Shown here: positions 1 to 10,850 of the stretch, piece by piece
Layout: each line of letters opens with the position of its first letter
How positions within the stretch are numbered: the first letter of the stretch is position 1
From: Cruorifilaria tuberocauda
Taxonomy: Eukaryota; Nematoda; Chromadorea; Rhabditida; Onchocercidae
Length of the DNA: 13,432 nt
Reading direction: 5' to 3'
Assembly (NCBI GenBank): GCA_013365365.1
Contig: JABVXU010000971.1
Span: forward strand, 1-13,432
Notes under the pieces: generated by a model
What the model saw: the letters and a program-made list of their open reading frames with translations, nothing else
The model's database searches: none
What the model was told of the DNA's origin: nothing
Program-made: the position numbers and the translations under genes

Positions 1-254
1 TTTGATTTATCATCAAACAATGCTTATCACTGATATAAACTTTCCATTATTTCAATTGAATGGTATTTTCTTGTTTGATTAAAAAAATATTTTCAAAAAT
101 GAAAAATTAAGAGAAATGAAAATAATTTCAACTGCAAATATAAATAAGCTTTATTGATTTAACAAAAAAAGAGTGCGAGGCTTATTTCCGTTATCATTCA
201 TTATTTCACCGTTCGGATATTAAACATAAGTAACAACAATTTTTGCATTTTCTG

Positions 255-315
255 TTTTTTCTCCTCTCTCTCTGTCTCTTCTCTCTCTTCGTCGTTTTCT
301 TCCTCTTTTCTTTTC
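255..315. repeat. Pyrimidine-rich CT tract
   Basis: An imperfect (CT)n/TTC tract on the plus strand, interrupted by single G bases. It explains the Glu/Lys/Arg-rich minus-strand open frame at 201-410. Confidence 0.8.
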
Positions 316-1110
316 ATCTTTGAATAGTAAAGGTCATTTGAAGGACATCGTTCCAAAAATACAAATTTTAAAGAATGGAAGAGCATGAAAGAAAGATGAA
401 AATAGTTCAAAGTCCGTAATGGATCTAGTGTTAATATTTACACAAGTTTTTCTATTTTAAAGATATAACTATCATTATACTTTTCATTTTTATTTCAAAA
501 ATTATTGATTGATTAGATTTGATATCACTAATGAATTTATTTCTTAATTGATCATAACTGAGAGTATTTGCAATGATGATTAATATTGAGAAATGTTTAT
601 TTCATCGAAAGTTTAATGATATTCTGAAATATTTCACTGATAAGCTTTCATTAATAAATAGAGAATGGTATATATCATATGCATACTTTGTTTTATCACT
701 AGGTATTTGTTTTACATAAATTGTTATCAAACAAATTACAAAATCGTTATTTAGATACCGTAACCCTTTTCATCTAATGGTTTTATTAAACTTTCACGAA
801 AAAAATTTAAGCCATAATTTTGAGAATCGCGTATGTGTTATTATCATATCATTACTGAACTTATTTCTTAGTAATAACATAGTATCACTGATGTGTCTTA
901 TCAGAAATGATTCAAGATATCTTTCATTTCTTAAATCTCTTAGGTAACTCTAAAGCATAAGGCCATATGAGCCAATTAATGGCCATAAAAGCTCAACATT
1001 CAAAATGATTTATGCTTGCCTTGGCTCTATCAATCTGAAATAACGAAGTTGAGAAGTGAACTTAAATGAATTGGAATGGAATTGGGAAATTTTTCGATCG
1101 TCGCCTACAT

Positions 1111-1172
1111 ATGCATGTATGTGTGTATGTGTATGCATGCGAATGTATGTAGGGGCATGCATGGATGGATAT
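1111..1172. repeat. TG/ATG-rich microsatellite, left block
   Basis: Repeated ATGTATGTGTG and GCATGCATGGATGG units, imperfect. It forms the left half of a pair that brackets a GC-rich unique segment. Confidence 0.85.
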
Positions 1173-1189
1173 GATAAGTATGAGAATGT

Positions 1190-1224
1190 TTCTCGAGACA
1201 AGGGGTGGGACGTCTCGTCGAGAA
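1190..1224. repeat. GC-rich imperfect hairpin with G-rich loop
   Basis: The left arm TTCTCGAGAC (1190-1199) pairs with GTCTCG-TCGAGAA (1212-1224), leaving a 3-base TCG bulge. The 12-base loop contains GGGGTGGG. It lies between the two TG-rich blocks and is among the most GC-rich spots of the window. Confidence 0.7.
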
Positions 1225-1278
1225 CGAACAAATGCACAAGGAGGAGGAACTGGGAAAAGGAGCAACAAAGTTAGGAAG

Positions 1279-1419
1279 ATATGTATGTGTGTGCATGTGT
1301 GTATGTGTGCATATTTATACATATACATGTGTGTGAGTGTATGTTCACGCATGTGCATAGATGAGGATTATGCATGTGATTATGTGTATGTAGTGTGTGT
1401 GAGTATGTGTGTGTATGTC
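1279..1419. repeat. TG/ATG-rich microsatellite, right block
   Basis: About 140 bases of imperfect TGTG, TATG and CATG units, similar in composition to the block at 1111-1172. Open frames on both strands here are by-products of the repeat. Confidence 0.85.
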
Positions 1420-1527
1420 GGTGTTCGTAATCCATTAACGAATGGGTAGCTGGAAGAAAGCTAGCTCATGCTTTCATTTTTTGCTCCTTCCTGCAGTCCT
1501 ATCCACCCTTTTCGCATCCATTCGTTG

Positions 1528-1557
1528 ATATCATATCATATCATATCATATCATATC
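1528..1557. repeat. (ATATC)6 tandem array
   Basis: Six perfect copies of the pentamer ATATC, equivalent to GATAT on the other strand. Adjoining it, the 9-base word AACGAATGG (1437-1445) reappears inverted as CCATTCGTT (1518-1526). Confidence 0.95.
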
Positions 1558-2200
1558 ACTGTTATTCTAATATAAATAAAAAATGAACGATTCCTAAATT
1601 TTACTACAACACATCTATCCAAACAGAGCATTAGAAGTGACAACTTTATTGTAATAATAAAATTGATGGTTATTGTTAGGTAATATCAAATTTTCGTTAT
1701 CATTTACTATTGTCATTATTTCCTTATCACTTTAATTATCACTATAATACCACTATGAGATTCAGTATTATTTATTAAATTCATCGACTTCCTCTTCTTA
1801 ATTTGAATATTAACCAGGCGATATCAATAGTTTTCGAAAAAAGTGAGTTCCAATTTTAAGGGATTGCAGTAATTTCAGGTAGGGATATGATATATGATAA
1901 TGAGCACTTCAGGTCACCGGAAATTTATATTGCATTAAGTGGATCTAGTATATGTTAATAGAGAAGAATGAAGGAATATTGTTGTTGCTGTGAAAGATTA
2001 AAATGAATCAATTTTTGTAAATTTAAATTTTAAATTTATTTTGATCAGAAAATTTGAAAAATTAGTTTCGAACAGTTAACTCGTTTTTGAATTTTCTATT
2101 TCCATTGAATTGATTTGATTATTGCTACAATCGTTTGATATTTCATTCTTTTTTCTCTTCTTAAAACTTTAAATTAAACTTTTGAATTAAATTTAATTAT

Positions 2201-2208
2201 TTTTGCAG
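2201..2208 (+). promoter_or_regulatory. Candidate splice acceptor (cis or spliced-leader) upstream of the start codon
   Basis: TTTTGCAG preceded by an AT/T-rich run is a good match to the nematode 3' splice site. It lies 538 bases before ATG 2746 with no coding frame after it. It could accept a spliced leader or end a 5' UTR intron. A second, weaker site (TACTACTAATTTAG, ending 2634) lies closer to the ATG. Neither is proven, and such sites occur by chance in this composition. Confidence 0.25.
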
Positions 2209-2699
2209 AAATTATTCTCTTTCTTAATTTGTGGTATTAGTTGAAGTCAAAACAAGCAAACAATAGCAATTATTATTCCCATTGCTACGATTACTATTAC
2301 TATACCACTGCACCAAATACAGCAAATCTGAAAATCGCTTAAAACTGATATTTCTTATCAGTTACACACTTTTTGCCTCTCATTCTTACTCATCTATTAA
2401 TCAATTAATTGTTATTGCAATTGTCAATGAACGCTATAAAACTGTTTGAGAAATTAAAAAAGTAAAACAAAGAAAGGAAAGGAAAGAAGGAAGAAAAAGA
2501 AAACGATAACGGATAATATGAAATCAATATGAATATAATTTTTATTTCAACAATTATTTAAAATAAAACGACAAAGAGGATAAAATAGCAAAACTTGTTG
2601 GCTTACAAAAACGGATACATTACTACTAATTTAGAGGTATAAAGTAAATCTGGAATATTTGCCAGAAGTTCTAAATGAAATTCGATTTCACATATATTA

Positions 2700-2740
2700 T
2701 TCCTATTAATACTATTACTATTACTGTTATTATTATTATA
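2700..2740. repeat. ATT/ACT triplet tract before the start codon
   Basis: Imperfect TAT/TAC (ATT/ACT) triplets run to within a few bases of ATG 2746. They explain the Asn/Ser-rich minus-strand open frame at 2603-2797, which I reject as a gene. Confidence 0.8.
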
Positions 2741-2745
2741 CTGTA

Positions 2746-2952
2746 ATGGAGTATTGGCAACGGCCAACAACAACGTTACAATATCATTGCTTAACACAGT
2801 TTCATCTTATGCTAATAACATCATTACTATTGCTTCTTACTTTAAGAGGTACATTTTGCAGTGCAGAAATTAGTAGTATTGCTAAGAATGAACAAGCGAA
2901 AACAATGGAATCAATTGATTCAGCAACTGTTATCACCGATACTTTGACTAAG
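2746..2952 (+). CDS. Signal-peptide exon of a probable syndecan-like proteoglycan core protein
   Basis: This 69-codon exon would send the protein into the secretory pathway. From ATG 2746 it reads MEYWQRPTTT..., then a hydrophobic core at about residues 22-33 (MLITSLLLLLTL), then RGTFCSA, a good signal-peptidase site before EISS. The mature part is short, polar and Ser/Thr/Lys-rich and ends DTLTK. A second in-frame ATG at 2809 (residue 22) would leave almost no n-region, so I prefer 2746, but either could be used. The frame runs open upstream only to about 2710, through an ATT/ACT repeat after a TAA. The exon stops at AAG followed by GTTTGT, a good donor, in phase 0; reading through gives only VCFYAYQI and a stop. 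That phase matches the start of the Ser-Gly exon at 12221. Signal-peptide exons followed by a long first intron are known in syndecan genes. The signal peptide itself is not family-specific, so the name rests on the distant exon. Confidence 0.6.
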
Positions 2953-3331
2953 GTTTGTTTCTATGCTTATCAGATTTAACTTTTTCGTCTTTGTTTTTCT
3001 TTTATTTCAAAATAAAAAATAAAATTGGTGATATAAAAGAGAAGTAAAACTCATTTCAATAAAAATAATAAATTAAAAAATGCTAATAAAGTAATAAAAC
3101 TGAAAACAATGGAAACACTAGTTTTAATTAAAATTAAATGATTAAACAAGATTGAGGTAAGATGTTATGAGTGAGAAAAAGAGAAAAGGATGAAGGATGA
3201 AAGAAGTATTGCGATAATTATTAATTGTAATTATTGTTACTTCATTTCGTTCAATTATTAAACTACCATATAATGATTACTATTAATTTACTATATAGTA
3301 ATCTATTTTTCTCTAAGCAGTTTATTCTTCG

Positions 3332-3685
3332 TTAAATCAAAAATTGCAATTCTATTCTCTCCTTTTTTGCATCTTTTTTCATCGTTTGGAAATGTTTTAC
3401 TTGCGATGAAAGAAAAAAAATACAAAAAATGGAGTGGAAAGTAGGAAATGAAAAAAGGGATGGAAAATATTGATAAAACAGGTTATCACTTATTTCTCGA
3501 TAATCACAGTCACAACTATCACTACTAATTCTATTTGAATAATTGACGAATAATTTCGTAACCTTCAATTTCATGATGGAAATCATTAGATAAGTTAAAG
3601 AAACAATAAGATGAAGTGATTGCAATCTTTTATATAAAATTTTATCCAATAAAAGCAAATTATTTGTTAATTGAATTGCTACCAT
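3332..3685 (-). CDS. Unrecognised 117-codon open frame, antisense within the long intron
   Basis: This is the longest open frame in the window. It starts at ATG 3685 (minus) as MVAIQLTNNLLLLDK and ends LQFLI before TAA. The product is Leu/Ile/Phe/Ser-rich, with several Cys in its C-terminal half (DSCDCDY, then FCIFF) and no clean signal peptide, membrane span or known motif. A frame this long is somewhat unlikely by chance at about 73% A+T, but part of it lies on purine-biased DNA, which suppresses stops. I do not recognise it and think it is more likely chance than a nested gene. Confidence 0.12.
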   Translation of the reverse strand: MVAIQLTNNLLLLDKILYKRLQSLHLIVSLTYLMISIMKLKVTKLFVNYSNRISSDSCDCDYREISDNLFYQYFPSLFSFPTFHSIFCIFFLSSQVKHFQTMKKDAKKERIELQFLI

Positions 3686-6319
3686 ATATAAGATACATTT
3701 ATTGACTGATTGATTAGTTGGTTCTAAATGAATTATTTTATTTTCACCATTCCTATGATCATTCTTGTGTATTTGTTTTCATTCTTATGATAAATTACTC
3801 GATTGATGATTGATTTATTATCTGAATGAAAAAATTTTGCAGTATGAACAATTAAGACATTTCTAATCCAATTTACCGGATTCCGTCTGACAATAATTCC
3901 GTTTTAATTTTTAGAGTAACATGTAAAACAGAATTAATTAGTAATGAATCAATTGGAAATTAAAATGAAACTGAGGTAACAACCAAATCTAAAAAATGAA
4001 TGTTTTTATTTTTTAGAATATTAAATCTTCTTTTTTTCAAAAAAATTACTATAACACAATTTCTATGTTTACTTTTATTCTTTTTGATTATTAAATTAAT
4101 AAAATCTAAATTATCAAACTATTCACCATGCAACATGCCTTTTACTCAGGTCTCTTTTACCTATAGAGAAATCGGAAATCGGAAAATGAATATACAAAAT
4201 GAAAAATCCATTAACATCATTCATCTCAAAACAATAATTTCTGTTAGTTTCGATAGAAATAAAATTGCTCACACTTAAACAATTTCATTGAACGGATTCC
4301 AAATGAAATAAAAGAGAAAAAAGTAATTAAGAGGGAATGATGGATCTAATTAAAGTAGTAAATGTGTAAATGAATGTGATCATTTAATAGTGAGACTGAG
4401 ATTTTCGTTACTATCATTTCATCGTTTGATAAATTAAATGAAAAGTACTGTGAAGTAATACCATCCAAACTAACTCTTTTCCATTTTAATTTCCTTTTTC
4501 ATGATCGCTTCAATTCCATTAAATTTGCATATTCTCCCTTAATTCTAAATATGTGGTAAAATGATGTGAAAATGCCTTAAATGTTATTATTTGATTTTAT
4601 CACGATTTCAAATTCAGCTATATTGAATTTTTTCGTATTTGCATGTTTTTTTGATCTGATATTTGTTAAACCAAATTTACATACTACTGATAAACAGATA
4701 AAATGATAAGAGCATAATACAGTAAATTCTCAAGAGTGAAAATTTTTTATTTCTTTTTTTTTTTGCTAATTCTTAAAGTATTTAATTGATCTTTGAGGTT
4801 CTGAGTAATTAGATGTAGTGGTACATTAACTGATTAATGAAAAATTTATATCGGCGATAATGATCATTTTATACGTTTAATTTCTTATCAACTTACTTTC
4901 TCTCTCTCTTTCTCTGTTGAATAATTAAAAGGAAAATTGACATAAGCAAAGAAAAGTATCGTTTGTTTGTATGAGTGATAAGAAGAAACGAAAAAAATAT
5001 TCATTTTTGATTTGAACACAAATATTTTCAGGATTTCTTATCTTCTAATTAAGAAATTAATAATATAATTTAATTAATTAATTAACTTTGTAATAAATTA
5101 GTAAAGTAAGATTTGAAAAAAGGCAACAGTCATCTTAAAATTATTTCATTAAAAAAAATCATTTTTTAAAATATTTTCACTTTAAATAATTATTTCAGAA
5201 TTAATTTTATTAATTAATTCTATTAATTATTAGGAAAAATATTCTTGTGTATAATAGAAAAATAGACCAAAAACAATTATAAATAATGTGTACTTTGAAT
5301 GATATTACTATTTCATTAAACTTTTACAGTTTATTCTTTTTGTTTATACGTGAAAATATAAAATTATCAGTTAGTCGCAAAATGAGTAGCCTATCGAAAA
5401 GAAATTATTATTTTGATCGATTGAAATATTTTATTACTGCAATTTTTGGTAATATTGATTCGCTATTCTTTAAATTGTCTTAATTATATGAAAATATTTT
5501 ACCGTAGTATGATAATATTCAAAGAGATAATTTTTGTTTTAGAAACAATCATTTGAACTTTAAAAGTTACTTTTTTACTTTTTTTCAAGAAAAAAATTTT
5601 TTCACTTCAATAATTTCCTACTGTACTGAATACTTTAATCATCTCTTTCCTTTTCATTGCATTAAAAAAAATCCACGAAATTTCATATTAAGCAAAATGT
5701 TTCTTTTTTAAAGAATATTTAAATCATATCAAATTACAAGGATAATAATAATAATGACAATATCATGAGCATTTTTTAAAATGAAAATTAGGAATGAAAT
5801 GAAACGGAACAAAAATTCATTATATGAAATTTTAATATATTTCTTGAATGAAATGAATATATTCGAATGAAACGAAATGATTTAATGATAAGATTATTAT
5901 TTATGATATGAAATGTGATTTTATTATATTTTAGTTTTTAATGAAAAATTTTTGATCTTTTTCTTATTTTCACTCGTCGTTCTTTTGTTTTAAGTTTATC
6001 TGAAGGAATTTTAGAGATAATATTTGAATGGAAATGGGAATAATCAATCAAAATTGCTTTTTTCGAATGGATGTAATTTTAGAAGCTATACTTTCTTTCT
6101 TTTCTTTTCTTCTCTAACTTCTTTATATTCTCTCCAATTGATGATAAATGGTATGATTAGTTTTAAAATATTTCAAAATTTTATTATTCTCCATGGAATT
6201 TTTCAAAACCGTAGATATATTTTGTGATTTTTGATTGTTCAAATTGTCATTAAGAATGGGTTTTTTTCCTCCCTAGAATTCATGTTCATATTATTTAAAG
6301 TTACAAATTTTTCCTAAAT

Positions 6320-6435
6320 GATTGTTATTACTATAGTAATTATTGATTATTACTACAATGATTATAATGATATAATGATTATTACTATAATAATTACTAT
6401 AATAAGAAATATTGCTATAATAATTATTGTAACTT
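6320..6435. repeat. Degenerate ATT/ACTATAATA repeat region
   Basis: Irregular ATTACTATAATAATT units, about 115 bases. The overlapping open frame (6318-6527) is almost pure Ile/Tyr/Asn/Asp and is not considered coding. Confidence 0.7.
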
Positions 6436-7990
6436 ATTTTACTTTTTTATTTTTTTATATTTTACTTTTTATTTTATTATGTTTTCATCATTCACATTAC
6501 TATAATGGCTATTACTGTCATTTTTAATACTAATATAACGGTCATTATCATTCATGCTATTTTTTATCATGATTATTGCCATTCATGCGCTTGCTATTAT
6601 TATTATTAATATCATCATTTTCACTAACACAAAGGTCACTACTCGAATCTTTTTCTCCTTCTTCAATAACGTCATTTTCCCACTAAAACAGTATATTTTA
6701 GGATGTAAATTTAAGATGAAGACGAAACAATCAATAAAACAAATATTAATTAATTATTGTGTTGACTTCTGAGGAATATAAATTATTGAGGAAATCAATG
6801 TAAAAGCGATAATTGATTAATTTATCATCAATATAAATCGTTTCAAATTATTTTAAATATTGATAAATAATAAACTAACTTTAAAATTCTTGAAATTTCT
6901 TCCAATTTATCTAACTTATAGTTGATTACTTAGTAAATATATTCGTGTCAGTAATTAAAATTTTTTAAAATCAATAAAATATCTGATAACAAAACACAGT
7001 GAAAAGTAAGTTAACAATTTTTCAAACAGATTTACTCACTTACTTTTATGATTGCACTTAGTTTTCTACTATAATTTCTTATGAAATTACATTTCTTTAG
7101 ACTTTTAATTTTTGTATAATCATTTTACAGCTGCCTGTTCAATTAAATTAAATTATCAAATCTTAGTGTTCGTTCCTTTCCTATCTTATTTGCAGCAAAT
7201 TTTAAATCAATTGATGAAAATATAGAATTAACTTGAAATATAAATTTAAACCGAAATATCGCCAACGGCATTACTATCAAAAAAAATAAATTGGTTTCCG
7301 GTTTATTTTTCAAAAAATGGTTTTTTTTCTTCTTTTCCACTCTCTCTTCACTGACATCAAAAATAAATATTACCACTGAAGAAGATTTTGATAGGGAAAA
7401 TTTTATTTCTAATTTATTGAATTTTCGAAATTCTTTTAGAATAAATATTTGAAATTTATATGATTATACACAATAAATTTCATTTTAGACTAATTAATTA
7501 GTCATGCAACTTTTCCTTCAGAAATTACCAACTATTAAACTAAATTTTAAAGGCGTTTATTAAATCTTTCCTTCGTGCTTATTTCTTGTGAACAAATTAA
7601 GTAATTAATAGTTAGAAACCATTTCAAGCACTCATTAAACTTAATTATTCACTGAGTAGTTAGTTAATTTCTATTCTTATTCCTTATTTGTTTATTAAAA
7701 TAGTAGTTGATAAATTTTCATGAAATGTTTCTTCCTTTCTCATTGCTTTTTTCATCTTTTATCTTCATAAAATTATTATTATTTAAAATTAATAGTAATA
7801 TTATTTAAATGAAAGTGAAATAGAAGAGAAATAGAGAGAAGTACAAAATGGATGATAGGTTTTACTTCCTTGAAATCATCATTAATATTTCAACAGAGAT
7901 GAATTAGAAGGGAGAGAGAAGAAGGATAGCCTTTGCACTCTTGAAATTATCAAAACTAATAGCAATATTATTTTAATAGAATTAATTAGA

Positions 7991-8009
7991 AGAGAGAGAG
8001 AGAGAGAGA
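7991..8009. repeat. (AG)n microsatellite
   Basis: About 9.5 perfect AG copies, within a longer purine-rich stretch. Confidence 0.95.
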
Positions 8010-8419
8010 AATCGAAGTACAAGATAAATTCGTGGAAAATTTCAATCTTCAGTGTCATAATAAATTTTATAACGGTATGAGAGCGCAATCAGTCTTATCA
8101 TTTCATTTCTCATTCCTTTAGAAGAAATCACTATTAAGCTTTTCGAGAAATTAAAACGGCGATAATCGATGGAATTTTTTTTCTGTTCCATTTCAGTTGT
8201 CTGGCGGCGAACATCCTTTTTCCCATTTTCCGATTGTCATTTATTTAGCAAACAAAAAAAATAAGACAACAGCAAAGTGATATCACACATCTTTGTTAAT
8301 TTTAAAAAATTTACGAAAGAAAAAAAAGTGGAATGATGATGAAAAATGATAAGAGACTACGAAGAAATACGATATTGAGATATTTATTTATTCAGTGATA
8401 TCTTATCATTCTGATCTCT

Positions 8420-8425
<6 letters not shown>

Positions 8426-8455
<30 letters not shown>
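8426..8455. repeat. (CT)15 microsatellite
   Basis: Fifteen uninterrupted CT copies, the longest perfect dinucleotide run in the window, flanked by further pyrimidines. Confidence 0.95.
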
Positions 8456-8457
<2 letters not shown>

Positions 8458-9490
8458 CTTCCTTTTCTTTTCTTTCTTGTAGTTTGATCAGTTATTTTTC
8501 TATTCAAAACGTTGAATGTATAAACAGTGGAGAAAAAAGCAAATAATTCCTTGGAAATTTATTTATTTAAATTGAAAAATTTATCATTGCCTTCATCTAT
8601 TGCATATTGTCAATTATTGTTTGCTATCGAATAAGATATGTATAACCAATTATTACTTTATGAAGTACCATTACCTATGTCTGAACAAATTGATTGATTC
8701 ATTTCTTTTTGAATGCTTTTTATCAAACAAAAATTCGATAAATGGTAGACGAAGAAGAAGGAAACAGTACAAGATAAGACGAAAAAAGTCTGGAAAACCT
8801 GAAAGAGCAAAGCAAAAAAAAGTGAAATTCGATAAAATGATATTTATAGATTAAATTTCCGGATTGCATAACATAATTTTACATTTTCATTCCGGAATTT
8901 ACTTCATCAAATATTTATCCAAGAGCAAGTATATGTAAATACAATAAGATTTGACGGTGATATTTTTATGAGCTTCAAATTGTTGAACAAATATATTCTC
9001 TAAATATTGATTGATTACTATTTGATTTAGAATAAGCTATTATAAATTCTATTATTATATTTAAAATGCAAATGCAATTTTGACTTGCAATAATGAAATG
9101 AAAGATTAATGATTGTATAACATATTGAGAATAAATCTCAATCATACTTAATATTTTCATTTGATTTTCCTTGATTGTATAATTGATAAATTAAAATGTA
9201 ATATGGAAGAGAGAGAGTAAAAAGATATCAACAATCAAAGAAATAAAAACTTCCATATCAAATTTAATTTTTTAAAATAATTTACAGAAAAAAGCAATTC
9301 CTTTAAAATTGTTTAAAAATCGTTTAAATGACAAATTTTCATTATCGTTTTAATTTTATCAACTTATCAATCTTATCAATTTGAATTATCAGTGTTGACT
9401 TTTAGAAAGAATATTTGAACTTATCTTTTGTTTAATTTTGATTATGTAACTTTATCTTTCCTTTTTTTCAACTGAACGACAAGAAATTCT

Positions 9491-9506
9491 GTTCGTTCGT
9501 TCGTTC
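9491..9506. repeat. (GTTC)4 tandem repeat
   Basis: Four perfect GTTC copies. This is not a tRNA T-loop: no acceptor or anticodon stems surround it. Confidence 0.9.
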
Positions 9507-9773
9507 ATTTCAATTGAAAAATGTGATATTTTAAAGGAGAAGTAATTTACTTTTGTTAGCAATTTCTTTTCGTCCCTTTTTTCTTTTCTTCTCTTCTCTT
9601 TTCACATTATTACAACTGAAAGAGAAAAACAAAAGAATTCAAATCGTTCAAAGAACTTCCACTTGTAGTTAATTAAATCCACTAAAATGTCACAAAGAGA
9701 AAAAAAATGAAACGAAACGGAACGGAAAAAATACACTTAAAATACGGTAGCACGTTATTTTAAAAACGGCATA

Positions 9774-9788
9774 CGTCATCGGATGACG
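9774..9788. promoter_or_regulatory. CRE-like palindrome CGTCATC-G-GATGACG
   Basis: Seven-base perfect inverted arms with a single-base spacer give two outward-facing CGTCA/TGACG half-sites of the kind bound by bZIP (CREB/ATF) factors, with TACGTCA on the left side. It is a GC-rich island in AT-rich intron, about 50 bases before the acceptor at 9837. Binding is only inferred from the motif. Confidence 0.3.
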
Positions 9789-10835
9789 GGAGATTCTGAA
9801 TTATTCATTTTTCCGGATTGCTACAATTTTATTTCAGCTTTTATTTAGTGCTTTTTCCGCTCTGATTGTATGCAAAACATCTTTATCTGCTGTTTTCCTA
9901 ACTTCAAGTAAAAAAAAGAAGCATTAATTTACTCAAATTAATTATTGAGATTAATTAAAACAAATTTGCTTATAAATTTGTTGTTTATAAGCCTCTTTAA
10001 CTGCTTTTATTCATTTATCTTATTAAATATTTTTCTTTTTTAATGATTTGAAACGTAACTTAATTTCAAGTTTAGAAAATTTGGTTTATAATTGTGTAAA
10101 TCACTGAACTATTGAATAATCCGGAAGTTTTCCTGAAAGCAGGAAATAGTGCAATGAATATTTACTGTCTTATCAACTAATCTTATCTTGAGTGCTAATA
10201 GCCACAAGTCTGAATTCAAAACTTAGCTAACAGTTGAGATAGTTACGAACCAATAAAAATTCACTCAAAAAGTTGGATGGATTTAATTTTTTCTAACGAA
10301 ACCTTGTTTTCCAATGTTATTTCAAGAAAAACACAAAAATTACTCTCTTTTCTTTTTTTCATAGACATAAGTCATACTGATATCAGTGATATTTTTCAGG
10401 AAAAGGTTTATTTTATCGAAGTGTATTTTATTAGTATATTTTACTGAAGTATATTTTACGTTATTATGTTGATAAATGTAAGATTGCAGTAAATTTCAAA
10501 ATACTTCTGTTGCATTGGTATACTGAAATATGGAATGCAAAAATATTTATGTGTGATCATATCAGAAATTTGATTAATTTTACTGATAAATCTTTTGATT
10601 AGATAAGTGAAGAAAAAAGATCAAAAGCAGGTATCATTATAAAAAGTTGATAGTACCAAAAAAGTGGAAGGTAAATGTAATTATGTGTTATTATTTCAAA
10701 TATCATGTTTAAAGGTTATGATATTACAATTTTATAATTTATTTTAAAGTTTTATACAATTAAAGTTAATAATTTTTAATAAATTAATGCGAAATTATAA
10801 AACGTTGAATATAATCATGAAAGTTTAATAGATAC

Positions 10836-10850
10836 ATATATATATATATA
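10836..10850. repeat. (AT)n microsatellite
   Basis: About 7.5 perfect AT copies flanked by CATA/CATATG. Confidence 0.9.

Larger units (their letters stand above)
1..2745. other. Upstream / 5' flanking region, no coding sequence recognised
   Basis: This AT-rich stretch precedes the signal-peptide exon. It holds a pyrimidine-rich tract near 255-315, a TG-rich double microsatellite at 1111-1419, an ATATC array at 1528-1557, a possible splice acceptor at 2201-2208 and an ATT/ACT triplet tract running up to the start codon. The open frames here (for example about 1010-1449 on both strands and 201-410 on the minus strand) lie on low-complexity DNA, overlap each other on opposite strands, and give repetitive His/Thr/Tyr/Met or Glu/Lys-rich peptides, so I do not call genes. 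The promoter and 5' UTR of the downstream gene are probably somewhere here, but no TATA box or transcription start can be placed. Confidence 0.6.

Noticed and set aside
201..410. Minus-strand frame with a Lys/Glu-rich middle
   Set aside because: The charged part is the translation of the CT/TTC tract; nothing else supports a gene.
1010..1449. Overlapping open frames of 63-98 codons on both strands
   Set aside because: All lie on the TG/ATG microsatellites, are mutually antisense, and give His/Thr/Tyr or Met/Cys/Val repeats with no domain.
2603..2797. Minus-strand Asn/Ser-rich frame overlapping the signal-peptide exon
   Set aside because: The NNNNSNSNS run is the ATT/ACT triplet tract, and it is antisense to a better-supported exon.
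4000..4278. 92-codon plus-strand frame with a hydrophobic N-terminus
   Set aside because: Phe/Leu/Ile richness follows from T-rich DNA; the length is within chance expectation, with no motif or conserved feature.
6318..6772. Two Ile-rich plus-strand frames
   Set aside because: They are translations of ATT/ACTATAATA repeats and T-rich sequence.
9491..9506. GTTC-rich run as a possible tRNA T-loop
   Set aside because: It is a (GTTC)4 microsatellite with no cloverleaf pairing around it. No tRNA was found elsewhere by eye.
10419..10458. GAAGTRTATTTTA partial duplication
   Set aside because: Only about 14 bases repeat once; this is ordinary AT-rich slippage.
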